From contig LR990059.1 of NCBI GenBank assembly GCA_905147135.1, positions 15,275,001 through 15,339,000 on the forward strand: a stretch of 64,000 bases of DNA. Reading direction: 5' to 3'. The notes under the pieces are model-generated. The model did not search any database. It had not been told where the DNA came from and worked only from the letters and a program-made list of their open reading frames with translations. Below are positions 10,258-22,146 of the stretch, piece by piece (position 1 is the first letter of the stretch; every line of letters begins with the position of its first letter). The position numbers were made by a program, and so were the translations under genes. The stretch comes from Blastobasis lacticolella (taxonomy: Eukaryota; Arthropoda; Insecta; Lepidoptera; Blastobasidae).

Positions 10258-13200
10258 GAGCAACCCGCACGACGAACGGCCGCTCCGGCTGAGCACAGAC
10301 GAGGCGCCAACGCTGGGCCCGCCGCCGCGGCCCTGCTACCCGCTGGTGGTGATCCTCGCTCGCGACCCGAGCGACACCGCGGAGCTGAGGCCTGATGACA
10401 CGGTAAGCCAACGTTGTAGGAGCTCAGAGTATCTAGCTACATCATAGATCAGATTGGATTGCTATGTTATCCGCTGGTGGTGATTCTGCAGCGCCATCCC
10501 ATCGACACCGCTGAATTGAGGCCTGATGACATGGTGAGCCCTCGTATCAGGAGATATGTATGACGAGCCCAAGGGAGCTGGGGTACAGCCGCTGTGGTTG
10601 CAATAAAATATCTCAGAGATAGATATTTTGACAATAGGTACAGGTGGTGGAAGGAATCTAGCTAGTGGTGATACTGGCGAGACCCAAGTGACATCGTGGA
10701 GCTCGGTGACCCCGTTGCAGGGTCACGATGACGAAAGTCCAAGGGGCCAGGGGAATGGCCGCTGTAGTAGAAGAAAAGGACTCAGAGAATCTGGAACATA
10801 TCCGGCTCGGTTTCCAATATTTACGTGCTGTAAAACTGTAACAGTTAACAAGTCCATTCCGGTCAAACTGACCAGACTCTCGTCACAGAGTGATTCTCAC
10901 ACCGAAAATTGGCACTCAAGTTCAGTGTACTCACAAGTAGACATATGCCGGCTAGTCGGGAAACCCGACTAATCATCCACTTCGCCAAAAACAGCCGAAT
11001 AATCGGATTCGGCATAGTCTGTTAAGTAGCACCCATAACACAAGCTTTCCTTATTTTGGGCCTAGATGGCGCTGTGTGAATGGCCCATGGATGTTTATTA
11101 TTATATTCACAAGCTATGGTTGCATCCCGCCAGGTGGCGCTGGTGACCGTGATCCACATCAGGGACGACCAGTGCCCGTTGCCGAGCGGGATCCTCGCGC
11201 AGTACTTGAAGCAGGCGAACGGACACCTGTCTTGCCTCAAGGTTCGTTGCAGTGTCGACTTGCTGTTTTTAAATTATTATTTAACCGCAAAACGTCTGTT
11301 GGTGGTATGATTATCATGTAAATATTATGTTAGCTCTGAACTTTCAATGGTTTTCGGAAACTTATGTTTGTGCAATTGGTCGCTAGTAAATGTAGATATC
11401 CTATTAAGTGCGAAATGGAATCGTCTATTTTTTCATTTGAAAATAAACACTGTCAAGTTTAATTTTAATAATATAAAATAAAGTATTGAATAAGAAAAAT
11501 TATGAAATCACAAACCAATTCCATCTAGCGGCGATTTGTGGTTTTTCGATTCAATTGCTTTGAGCACCATTGAATACATTAACAGAAGCACAAAGCATGG
11601 GACAAAATCAAAGTGGAATGTATTGCTCATAGAATAAGGTCTATTCTTGTATCACTTATGTTACGCGCCGCTCCGCTTTCCTTATTTTATGAGCAACACA
11701 TTCCAATTTTTCTGTTTTCTTATTTGATAATATTTTACGGCTCTAGATTCAAGTGCATATGGGCCATGACTGATCATGCATATTATAGTCCTTGCGTAGT
11801 GATCTTCGTTGGGCCAAACAAAACCGTTGCCGGCTTGATGGTGCCGCACGCGGCGCATTCTTACACAAGTATTCATAGCTAGGCTATTGGATTTAGTCAA
11901 TTGTAATATGCGTTATAAACCAACCACCGTCCCCCCCAGCAACTGTACGTGTCCGGCGACCCGTGCGAGGAGTACGCGTCGCCGTCGGCCGCCGGCGACC
12001 CGGCCGCGCTCTGCTGCGTGTGCGCCGCCGCGCCGCTCTCGCGCGCGCTGCTGCCCTGCCGGCACGCCTGCCTGTGCGCGCACTGCCTGCGTGAGTACCG
12101 CACACACCCACACACCCACACACCCAGACAGGACGCGGCGACCCGGCCGCGCTCTGCTGCGTGTGCGCCGCCGCGCCGCTCTCGCGCGCGCTGCTGCCCT
12201 GCCGGCACGCCTGCCTGTGCGCGCACTGCCTGCGTGAGTACCGCACACACCCACACACCCACACACCCAGACAGGACGCGGCGACCCGGCCGCGCTCTGC
12301 TGCGTGTGCGCCGCCGCGCCGCTCTCGCGCGCGCTGCTGCCCTGCCGGCACGCCTGCCTGTGCGCGCACTGCCTGCGTGAGTACCGCACACACCCACACA
12401 CCCACACACCCAGACAGGACGCGGCGACCCGGCCGCGCTCTGCTGCGTGTGCGCCGCCGCGCCGCTCTCGCGCGCGCTGCTGCCCTGCCGGCACGCCTGC
12501 CTGTGCGCGCACTGCCTGCGTGAGTACCGCACACACCCACACACCCACACACCCAGACAGGACGCGGCGACCCGGCCGCGCTCTGCTGCGTGTGCGCCGC
12601 CGCGCCGCTCTCGCGCGCGCTGCTGCCCTGCCGGCACGCCTGCCTGTGCGCGCACTGCCTGCGTGAGTACCGCACACACACACACACACACAGACACAGA
12701 CGTAGGCACAGAGAGAGAAATAAAACAGACAGACACACACACACAGAGAGAGAAAAACATACCCAAAGAAATTGGATGTTTTTAGTCCAATTTCACCATA
12801 TTATTGCCTTTTCCTCTAAGCCCGGCTTGCACCAAATTCTTAAACGCATTTCAATTGAATTTAAACAAAAAACTTCATACAAGAAAACGTCGAAACATCG
12901 TTATTAAAAGTGTAAAACATTTGGTGCAAGCCGGGCTCAGAGGAGAGGGCTTAATAATATAGTTAAATTGGACTAAATATATCAAATTTCTTTCTGTAAA
13001 GATAAGATAGCAGGGAATACCTCGGCTTGAATGGAGATTAGCAAAGAGCCGCTGTCAGAAGTGTCTTAATTCGCATAGTAACGCTACTTAGACAGATATT
13101 GAAGTAAAGGATGAATGCTAGATATCGTCACATGTTTCCATACTTTGCGTAAGAATTTAACTGTCCAGGTTATCGATTTTGTATTTTACAAGCCTTTATT

Positions 13201-16200
13201 GAGTTTACATGTTTAGTAAACATGTAAACGTGTTTTGTCTGTTCATAAATTTCCTTGCATATTAAATTTGAACCATTTCCCGGTTTCCGATTGAGATGAC
13301 ATTTTGCACACTCATGTAAGGTCGGTGACAATGACAAAGCAATTTTATGGAAACGGAATTCGGCCATAGGAACTCTTGGTACTATTACGCATGGTAAACC
13401 CATCGAATTTGGGCTCGTTTGATTTGTCTTGACAAATACTCTGACTGATCATAATCCTTTTTTTTTATACCACTAAGGTGGCAAACAAGCTTATGGCCTG
13501 CCTGATGGTAAACAGTCACCGGAGCCTATGGACGTTTGCAATACCAGGGACATCCCCCACGCGTTGCCGACCCCTAGAAACCTTTTTACCCCTTCCTTGA
13601 AGAACTCCATGTTGTACTCTCCAGGTAGTTCCTTTGGAACCGCACAGTTCGCGACCTATTTGGCTCCAAGGCCCATGACTTTTTTTTTCATTTGTACTTA
13701 TTTGTATGTTGGGGTTACAAATTGCACTACAGCCCCATGCTTCTAGACGATAATTTTATTTAGCACATTCCTCGTTCATACATCAATCAATGTATAAGCC
13801 CTCTAAGTCTAGACACTGTTAGTATCGGGCGACCGGCCGGCGCATATGTAGCTGCGTTCTAGAAGGGTAGATTATGGTCGAACAAATATTTATAAGACAA
13901 GCAACGATACTGAAACACTGTCTGTCTGATTGTTGCTCTTGGTCTATAGTGACGACCTGAGTGGTCTGCCACGCAAGAGGTCCCGGGTTCGATTCCCGGC
14001 CGGGCAGAAATGAAAATGATGAATTTTAATTTATGTTACGGGTCTGGGTGTTCTATGTATAATAAGTATGTATTTAAAAGTATATAAGTAGTTTATCAGT
14101 TATCTAGCACCCATAACACAAGCTTTGCTTACTTTGGGGCTAGATGGCGTTGTGTGAATTTCTCCACGATTATTATTTATATATAGTTCCATTCAGTATA
14201 TACTAGAATTAATATAATTATCTGGCGGTAATGTTCCGGTTATGCTCTCGCGCACGAAGGCGCAGGGTTCGGTTTGACGATGATCCAGGATTTGGTAATT
14301 ACAGTGGCGCGACTGCCATCTGACCTCCGTGAACCTGCTACCAGGGGAACTTGACTAGATTGGATCATGGTTACACATTCAGTCGTCTGAATGTGCAGGT
14401 CACGATGTTTTCTCTCAGCGTAAGAGCATCGGTTAGTATTCAACTAATGTATGTTCATAACTCAGAAAAGAGTCATTGGTACATTGCCGCAGTGGGATTC
14501 GAACCCGGTGCCTCTCGCTTACGAGTGGAATACCTTAACCACTCGGCCACCGACGCCGACGCTCTTGATCGACGATATTGATATTGAATGTCTGTATAAC
14601 ATCAATTGTCTTAGGTAACCTAACATTAACATTAACCTACTACTTACCTGAGTTACCATAACATGAGTATGTTAATTATAAAATAAATTCTAAGTTACTC
14701 ACGTTAGCACCTTCACACTTAGCTGTTATAAGTCTATTAAAACAAAGTTATAATCACTTATACAAACGTAACTAGCGCCTTATATAACAGGAAAGTTATA
14801 TAATTGGTGATCGATATTCTTTGCGGATCGCACATTCACTGCGATGCATAGCAAGTGATACGTGTTTGAAATTAATCAGTTCTACAGTCAGAGTTGTCGC
14901 TACGTGCGGCGGTCGACGAATGCTCCTTGAGTAAATATATATTAATGAGGTGTTCTATGTACAGTGCAAAAGCATGTGCATAACCATTTCAAGAATGAAA
15001 GAAAGAAAGAAAGAAAGAAAATATTTATTACAAAGGACGCCACGACATAATAATTTAAGTTTAACACAAAAAAAAAGAGTACATAAAACACGTAGACAAT
15101 TATAGGGTTCCCAGTGGCATTTTTCGTGGGCATCCAGCGTAAATGGACCCTCCTCAGCATAATGTTGAGGCCGCTTGCCGCGAACCACAACGCTGGTTTT
15201 CAGTGAATGCCTTGCCGCTACAGTAATATTCACGATATTTGGTGCATCTTTAGCTGAAATCGGTTTGCTGTTGTCGGTCGGTAAAAGAGGGGATGCATTA
15301 GCTGTCCCTTATGCCCAAAGGACTCATCCTTTACTTCCAGGGTATTTTTTATATAATCAGTAAAAATTTTATTCGTGAATGCTATAATAGTAGTTTATGC
15401 AACTGTCATATAAAAGGGGGTATTAAAACATGAGTGTCTGTTTATCATACGAGGCGTAGCCTAGTATGCGCCTAGTATGATAATAGTTTGACACGAGTAT
15501 TTTAATACCTAATTATATGCAGTTGCATACACTACTTTATCTACACTCGTATTTTTATGTTAAAATATCGTACACAGAGTTTACACAGAATATAAATAGG
15601 AAAATTTAAATTTTGAATTTGTTAAAGACATCTAGGTATTCAGCCTACATTTCGCCGTGTCCTGGGCCCGACAAAAAATTAAAAAATAAAAGTGTTGCAT
15701 AATGATTAAAAAGTTATTTTACGATACAGCTGTAATGAAAATAGTATGGGAAATGCTGTATCGAAAAGTAATTTTTTAAAATTTTAAAGACTGGCGTGAA
15801 AAAAGTGTATCCTTAAACGACTGTTTTCGAATATGTAATTGGAACATTACGCTATGAGTGTAGATAAAAACCATTTAACAACTGCATAGTAGTGCATAGG
15901 AATTTGATTCTTAAGGTGGTCATGATCTTATGATCTTACATTGTAGTAGATTCGGCTCAGGGAAACTTGCTTTTCTTTTTTCAAGAGGGCTAACTGGTGG
16001 TGACCACCACCGCTCATTGCACCCAGAACAGCAGGTAAAGTGTAGGTGCGTTTATCGAGGATTTCAGTAGCGCCAGGTTGATTTTTAATAGTACGCACGC
16101 GTGAAATGATGATACGTGAAAGGCTGCGGGTGGATGCTGGATGCGGCAAGCTGAGGACAGGGTGCTTTGGCGCTCATTGGGGGAGGCCTATGATGATGAT

Positions 16201-18082
16201 GATGATGAGTACGCACGCACATACACATATGCATAAACTAATGTTATACCTTTTTCCCGTAGAGGTGGGTAGGGCCTGTCAAACGTCTTTAAATGCTCGT
16301 CGGTTTCGGGTACTATACATAATTCATCAACATCTTCTCAATTTCGAATTCTGGATATTGATTTGTGTCTCTTAATAGACTGTTAGGGGGGCGTAGATTA
16401 TGAATGAATGAATGAATGAATAACGCTTTATTGCACAATCAAAAGTATACAATGGGTACTTAAAATTAACAGCAGGAGAAGCAACAGGCGGCCTTATCCT
16501 ACGTCATCGTGTACAAGAAACTAAACAAATCATGTAGCTAAACATTCGACCTTTCAACTGCCACAGAACGTATTCCAAAAGGAAAATCTGTGAAACAAAG
16601 TAATTTAGAATAACCTTTCGCCCTCGATTTAAATATGTACGTATCCTTACAACAAAACAATGGGTGTGCAATGTGCATCCTCGAACGCTCTGTAAGTTAA
16701 TTGTCATTCCAAGTGGCGCCTCCAAATCGGATGCGGTCCAATGCCATTGGTAGTATACAATGTGGGGTCTCTGATACTGACCTTTGGCAATGGCCCTACG
16801 TGACGGAGGTGAGCGAATATACGCGTCGTGGCTTGTGGCTTGTGGAGGAAAATTCGTTATGTAGGTCTTGGTTGATGTACGCTTTGATGGGCTAGCGTGT
16901 AGATTTGAAAGGATTATGTTTTTTTGGAAGGTAATTAAGAATCAGAATCTAATATTTTATTTAATATATATTGAACATTAACACGTTACAAATTATATAC
17001 TTAATATTATTTCATAATTGGAAATTAGTACCTAATAACTTAAATAAATTTAAACATGCCACGAATAGGGATGAAGACTGCTAATTAATAAATCATATTT
17101 ATGAACAAAATTTCAAGTAAATTGCCTTAAAATAACAACTAAAATTGAAAACGAAATTAAAATCTTCTGCTAACCCAAATACCAGAGAGTGCTAAGCAAA
17201 ACTGTCTAATGAAATAATAATAAAAATCCGTCATAATGCATGCATATTATAAAATCTCCGATCTAGGCTTTTCGGAATATGTTATCCGTTACCCAAACCA
17301 CTGGTTCAAAATAACAGTTTCCTTAAACGACCGTATGCCAAAATAACCGTTTTGTCATAGCATCCGTACGTCAAAAGACACAAAGACACACTTATAGCAT
17401 ATGTACGGTAAACAGCTAAAAGACTCGTTTCTTAGCAAACGTGTGACAAAAGCCGACGTATATTTATCCTGTATATCATTTTATTGCAAACGAGATTATC
17501 AAAATACTGTTAGTAATATAGCCTTGTTTTACAAGAATAACTGTTTCCCATAGCACAGGATATCCTAGTTAAGGAAGCAAAGACTCCACTATAAACTAAA
17601 TACAACCAGTATTGTAGTGTATAAAAATAATTTTATATTTAGATCATAACATGTACTACTTGTTACTATAATCTGTCTTTGGTTGTATCCTGATATGTAT
17701 AATAAAGATTATTTATTTATAGCAGCCGCCCCGGCTTTGCACGGGTACCACTACGGGTACACGGGTATATAGCCTATGTCACCCGGGGATAGTGTAGCTT
17801 CCCAACGGTGAAAGAATTTTTGAAATCGGTCCAGTAGTTTCGAAGCCTATTCAATACAAACAAACAAACAAAAAATCAAACCTTTCCTCTTTATAATATC
17901 AGTATAGATAACTGAAACCAATCTTTCCTCTCCTTGCAGCGAAACTGGACAAGTGCCCGATCTGTCGGAGCGCGATCTCGAGCTACTTCTGCATCAGGAA
18001 CGACGAGGAACCCCTCGGCGAGCTGAAGCAGCCGCGGTACCCGTTCAACCGGAGGCTCTTCAACCTGTTCCACTATCACTAG
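10258..18082 (+). CDS. CGRRF1: CGRRF1-like RING-finger E3 ubiquitin ligase, 3' part (four exons)
   Basis: Exons seen: 10258-10402 (enters in phase 2), 11134-11241, 11940-12090 and 17940-18082 (TAG 18080-18082). All junctions are AG/GT and the phases fit. The first exon carries CYPLVVILA, the second VTVIHIRDD and GILAQYLKQANGHL; this order matches the middle of vertebrate CGRRF1 (RYPLV, SVIHIPD, RILYQYL). The third exon begins QLYVSGD and gives six zinc ligands of a C3HC4 RING (CCVC, then PCRHACLCAHC). The last exon supplies the final pair (KCPICR) and ends in FNLFHYH. Family members are membrane-anchored E3 ligases linked to growth arrest. The N-terminal membrane exons were not found; they may lie within the first 10 kb or outside the window. 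The exons are far more GC-rich than their introns. The RING exon is repeated downstream, so which copy is spliced in is unknown. Confidence 0.86.
10453..10533 (+). other. Extra copy of the CGRRF1 CYPLVV exon, still open
   Basis: This segment repeats the 3' half of the exon at 10258-10402. It reads CYPLVVILQRHPIDTAELR then PDDM in one open frame, follows an AG at 10451-10452 and ends at a GTGAGC donor. It is 81 nt, phase 0 at both ends, so it could be added in frame after the first copy or replace part of it. The 50-bp gap to the preceding donor is very short for an intron. Best read as a recent duplicate, possibly an alternative exon. Confidence 0.5.
10661..10712 (+). pseudogene. Decayed third copy of the same CGRRF1 exon
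   Basis: The start matches LVVILAR of the parent exon. A two-base loss then shifts the frame, after which DPSDIVEL can be read. The flanking intron also matches the flank of the second copy (about 10534-10625 against 10705-10795), so a unit of roughly 170-190 bp was duplicated. Not expected to code. Confidence 0.55.
11020..11107 (+). mobile_element. SINE family B tail
   Basis: Matches only the last third (AGCACCCATAACACAAGCTT to GGCGCTGTGTGAAT) and lies about 27 bp before the CGRRF1 acceptor at 11133. Confidence 0.7.
11604..11705. mobile_element. Partial copy of the 9131 hairpin MITE
   Basis: AAATCAAAGTGGAATGTATT and an imperfect complement around 11680-11705. Confidence 0.65.
11995..12665 (+). 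repeat. Five tandem 143-bp units, each with a complete CGRRF1 RING exon
   Basis: Unit starts are 11995, 12138, 12281, 12424 and 12567, exactly 143 bp apart and nearly identical. Each unit holds the coding block for CCVC and PCRHACLCAHC, a GTGAGT donor, a short (CACACCC)n intron and an ACAG acceptor before the next block. Internal exon copies are 12132-12233, 12275-12376, 12418-12519 and 12561-12662. Each is 102 nt with phase 1 at both ends, so any number could be included without a frameshift. The introns between copies would be only about 41 nt. The array may be a polymorphic VNTR, alternative exons or partly an assembly effect. Confidence 0.9.
12666..12760. repeat. CA/GA microsatellite
   Basis: A run of (CA)n and CAGACA/GAGAGA follows the last RING-exon copy, presumably grown from the CACACCC tract of the array intron. 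Confidence 0.85.
12781..12977. mobile_element. 197-bp inverted-repeat MITE
   Basis: Ends TTTAGTCCAATTT, with arms of about 57 bp containing AGCCCGGCTTGCACCAAAT on both strands. Confidence 0.8.
13458..13692 (-). pseudogene. LINE C-terminus and 3' end
   Basis: Reverse complement of the 35380-35605 region: GAACTCCATGTTGTACTCTC on plus corresponds to the VFPREYNMEFF part of the polymerase, then the GGTGGCAAACAAGCTT tail. Confidence 0.7.
13943..14185 (+). mobile_element. SINE family B
   Basis: ACGACCTGAGTGGTCTGCCA, B box GGTTCGATTCC, tail to GATGGCGTTGTGTGAATT. A short deletion removes the GGTTCAGTGGTCAACATG part of the head. Confidence 0.85.
14222..14570 (-). mobile_element. SINE family A, full length
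   Basis: Runs from the AACCGGAACATT tail end on plus to the tRNA-like head CCACTCGGCCACCGACGC; the B box is GGGATTCGAACCC on plus. Confidence 0.85.
14571..15383. other. No gene; LINE 3' end at about 14995-15235
   Basis: A (GAAA)n run precedes a block (GGCCGCTTGCCGCGAACCAC) resembling 27050-27195. The rest is AT-rich and unassigned. Confidence 0.45.
15384..15868. mobile_element. Unclassified element J, copy 1
   Basis: AGTTTATGCAACTGTCATAT, a partly inverted ATGCAGTTGCATACACTACT and ACGATACAGCTGTAATGAAA all recur in the same order at 52786-53446. A fragment of the left end is at 18950-19025. Confidence 0.75.
16104..16212 (+). mobile_element. LINE 3' end with GAT repeats
   Basis: GGGGGAGGCCTATGATGATG; the CAGCAGTGGACG part seen at 29600 is deleted. 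Confidence 0.6.
16400..17721. other. CGRRF1 intron; no coding signal
   Basis: (GAAT)n at 16403-16422 followed by a LINE-like 3' end, then AT-rich unassigned sequence. Confidence 0.45.
17722..17908 (-). mobile_element. Helitron-like element next to the last CGRRF1 exon
   Basis: The minus strand starts TCTATACTGATATTATAAAG and runs to a GC-rich end. It stops about 30 bp before the CGRRF1 acceptor at 17939. Confidence 0.6.
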
Positions 18083-18297
18083 GGGTCCAGGGTCCGGGGC
18101 CTGCGGATGTGGATGAGGACTCCATACTGGGTAAGATTCTCTTTAAACTCTTAGTGTTGTGTGTATATTGTGTAATAAGTATATATTTAAGTATGTAAGA
18201 TAGCTGTGAGACATTTCATCTTAGTCCTCACAGTGACAACGCACCTGCGGTTCTGCATTATGAATGTATGAGTTGTATATATTATGGGCGACAGTTA

Positions 18298-18548
18298 GAG
18301 CTCGTCTAATCTAAAATGACGCGCCCCACTATCGCATTAACGCACACAAGCAAGTTTAAAATATGGACGCAATACATATACAAATGCCGTTGTAATTGGT
18401 CATTCAGTTGCCGGTGAAATTCAAACGTAGGAGCACGCGTCGTTCATTGGCTCCCACACAGATGAAGTGTCGTTATCAATATTTGCACTCACACATCGAA
18501 ATCAACTAACTAATTAGTGGGGCGCGTCATTTTAGACTCGACGAGCTC
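18298..18548. mobile_element. MITE family GAGCTCGTCT, copy 1
   Basis: Inverted ends of about 34 bp containing AAAATGACGCGCCCCACTA, flanked by TA on both sides. Confidence 0.9.
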
Positions 18549-19091
18549 TACCACTTATTCAGGTGAGCTATCTGCTCGTTTGTCACCGAGTAGCACAAAA
18601 ATAATAGATGGCGCTGTGAACTGCATGGGTGGCCGTTTCCTACTTTGGCTAGTCGAACTTTCAGCACCACAACGAGCTCGCCACTCGTAAGGTGTGCCTC
18701 CTAATAGCGTTGGCGAAGGGGGTTGACTAAGGTCTTCCGCTGTCCCCTCGTGACGGTATAGACAAAAAGTATTACAAATTGGTAGTATGATGGGGACAGA
18801 TACACCCCTTCCAGTGTCGCTCTGCGTTCTATTTACGCGACAGGAACTATAATATTGTACTCTTTTACAAGATTTTGTGGCAAATAGCTCCAAATCCAAA
18901 CTCGTCACGCAGTTTCAAATTAACGTATCTACATTCTACATAATACTAGTTTATGCAACTCGCTTATAAAAGGGGGCATTAAACATGAGTGTCTGTTTAT
19001 CACGATAATAGTTTCACACGAGTGTTCACCGCACATCAGCTGACCTGACACAAAAAATATGGCACTAATATTTTTTGTATGTTGTTTTCAG

Positions 19092-19130
19092 ATCCTCCCG
19101 CTATCTTCGAATCTTCGTATCGAGGACCCT
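19092..19130 (+). other. Possible final CGRRF1 exon or 3' UTR exon
   Basis: A consensus donor (CTGG|GTAAGA) at 18130 and a TTTTCAG acceptor at 19091 suggest an intron beyond the TAG stop. In a frame one base off the RING frame, sequence before the donor reads DVDEDSIL and continues after the splice as DPPAIFESSYRGP then stop. Either the CGRRF1 stop at 18082 is real and this is 3' UTR, or a frameshift hides a longer C-terminus. Confidence 0.35.
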
Positions 19131-21244
19131 AAGAAACTGCCATGTGCGGCATTAGTGGATTTTATAGTCATTGATTTGTAGAGACACGTTAGTTCAAAAC
19201 TTCAAACCTATCTTTAGGTCACTGTAAGTGTCTCTGAGAAGTACGAAGGACATTTTTGTATCATATTTATTTTTAAGTTTTCCTTTCTGAAAGGATTTTT
19301 GTTGCTGTGTTATTTTATCGAGTTTCATGTGGACGTTGGGCCAAGGACTGACTAGGCAACTGAAAGCAGGCGAAACTCACTTTTTTAGCTTTTTAGTTAC
19401 TTATTGGTGCGTTCGAAACCAGTTGCATTGCAACTGCAGTTTCCTATAAAATATTTTAGTCATGTATTGTAAAAATAACCAGAGTTCCAGCGACACAACT
19501 TGGTTGCGTCGTCTGTTCTAGGCTTTATTTGCCAACCGTAGCAATAGTTTGTGAACTACAAACGAAAGTAACTCGTTAAATCCTAATCGATCTACAATTA
19601 TTAGTGATTAGTAGTTATTAAATGTATTTAATAAACCGTCAAAACAAACACGTTCGTGATGTTAGAGAAATACAAAAAAGACATTTTTTAGTAAGTAAAC
19701 GAAAACTGTGGGTGAGAATTAGCAATGTATGAAAGTGTGGGTGCGAAATGGAACTGTGATAAATATTTGAATGCTTCTGTAAATTACGCTGTAGTTGTAA
19801 ATAAGTAGGTTACTTAGCTATTGGTCTCGCACTCGATAATTATTACATTACTAGGTGAAATAGTTTTCTCATGTTATCATAGGAGTTTTGTCTTCGGGCA
19901 ACACTGTTGACGTAATGTCTTGACAGCTACGGCTATTGGTAAATTTGTATGACGCTAAGAAGTTCGACATTGAGGCATACTCACAGCTGAAGTCACAATC
20001 TATATTTTGTTTCTTTTTTTAATGGTGCATACAACGTGCCCAAAAGAGACGGCTGTAAGTTGTCAAATACCCCTGCTATTGTCAAATTTGGTAGCGTAGG
20101 TCATCTTAATGTACTAGCTTTTTGAATGACATTGTTCATTTGACAGATTGTCAGTGTACATTCTGTATAGGTTGAGGCTCCATCTACGTTCATGTCCAAT
20201 ATCTTTGGTGTAACGAATTTGGCGTTGAAAAATGACAATGCGTAGATTCTTATGCACTATCTACGTGCCCTATTCTATCAGTAGAGTTCACGATTATTCA
20301 AACGGCATGTATTAGAAGAATTACTGCTAGAAAAGTATATTTTCTGAATTTTAAACAAATTCTTACGGCTATTGTAGATTTATTGTTAAAGCAGTCTTGA
20401 ATGACAATTGTGCAATGTATAACTTTCTATCGTATCAGAAGAAATCAGTAGTTATAAATACCTAAAAATTAGAAATAAATATTCACAACCGAATTTATGT
20501 GTAACCTTTTCTAGTTTCAAATTGAGTGAATGCGTTTTCTTATATAATTATAATTCGTTTTATAATAAAATTTATTTTGTGTTACAAACAAATAGATGGA
20601 TATATTTACACTTGTTTTTGGAATTGTCTCCGTTTGGCGCAGTAGGGTTTACATAGCTCTGTAAATTATAAAAATAATAAATAATTAACACCTCCACCTA
20701 CCCACAACTGAGAGTAAGGCTGAAGCTACTCGAGCGTGATTTCTATTGTATAATTTGCGCTGCATTCGGATCCATACAAAGAAGCGGTTTCGTTCGCACG
20801 CGAAGCAAAAGCACTTGCTCATTTTTTGCGAACGTAGATGGCGCCACCTAAGACGACGCAAATTTTTGAGTTAGATTCGCATAGTTTCGGTCGACAGCCG
20901 TTTTTGTGCTCGCCAGTGGGCGCCACTGTCGAGTAAGGTCAAAATAACGCCATCCTAGTGGCTGAAATATAACTGTAAACTTAGAGCGTTTTATTCTAGC
21001 CAATAGCGCGAGGTATTTTGACAACGGACCTTACTCGCCAGTGGCGCCATCTAGGGGAATATCGAACTCATTTGTCTTCGTTGTGTGAACCAAACCGTCA
21101 TTTCATACAAGTATGGCACCGAAGGCAGCGCAAATTACTAAAACAAACAAATGGATCTGTTATCCTAAATAAATAAATTGAAATTGCGCTCGCTTGGCGT
21201 TGGCCTAACGTAAAAAGAGCTGTAAGCGACAATGAAGCCTGACC

Positions 21245-21387
21245 GGGGGCCGACCGCCTAACACAAATTGAAGGTAAACACTATCGGACGATGTATCGCC
21301 ATCTCACTCGCTTCAACTGCAATCGAGTGAGACGGCGATGTAGCGATAGCGTTTGCTTCGAATTCGAATTAGGTGGTCGGGCTCCAA
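21245..21387. mobile_element. Inverted-repeat MITE
   Basis: Arms of about 60 bp: GACCGCCTAACACAAATTGA on the left against the complement of AATTCGAATTAGGTGGTC on the right, plus ATCGCCATCTCACTCG. Confidence 0.7.
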
Positions 21388-21534
21388 TAATATATTAGGT
21401 TCCGCCATATTGCGGATTTTTTAAAAACTCATTTATTACACTGGCAACATTAAGTAACAGCAACAGTAGCTCCCTCTGGACACTCTTGATGGACCTTATA
21501 TATTCCTGGGGCGCTATTTTTTTTATCGCTCGCG

Positions 21535-21665
21535 TCGTTTTGAACGGTTTTCAACTTTGATTTTCGACATGAAAAATTCAATATTTCATAAATCACATTG
21601 ACAACAAAACACATGAAAATATCGAATTTTTCATGCTGAAAATGAAACGATTGAAAAATGAGCCT
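21535..21665. repeat. Imperfect inverted repeat
   Basis: CATGAAAAATTCAATATTTC on the left pairs with GAATTTTTCATG further on. Confidence 0.5.
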
Positions 21666-21970
21666 CTGGTCAGGCTTTAACGTTGATTCACAACTTATAT
21701 AGATCCAAATCGTACACTTATTTGGCCGCGTGTAAATTGTCTATTGCGCGGGACTTCGCCAGAACTTATTAGGTTTATGACAAATGGAAATGAGTTACGT
21801 TGTAATTGATTTTAATTATATATCCGTAAGGTACAATTTCGTACACTATCCATTGCAGAGTTGAATATCACTCCAACATATACATTGGCCTACCTGCCCT
21901 GTGTGTGGTAGAAACCGCAAAAACCGGAATTTGACGAATATTGTATATTGTTCGATTGCAATATGCAAAG

Positions 21971-22146
21971 AACACGGGGCCGATTCCCGCGCTGTGACAT
22001 CTCAAAATCGACATTTTCGCCAGGCAAAAAACTGTATTAAAACGTGACTGAAATTAATATACGACTATCGAAGATGTCATTATGGAGTTATGTGGCTAGA
22101 CACATGTCGAATTCGAGATGTCACAGCGCAAGAATTAGGCCCTTGT
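21971..22146. mobile_element. MITE family GCGCTGTGACATCTC, copy 1
   Basis: Inverted ends of about 30 bp around GCGCTGTGACATCTC. A second copy is at 62948-63162. Confidence 0.75.

Noticed and set aside
11887..12785. Long overlapping open frames on both strands over the RING array (up to 289 codons)
   Set aside because: They come from the GC-rich 143-bp repeat read in wrong frames or strand; only the frame with CCVC and PCRHACLCAHC matches a protein family.
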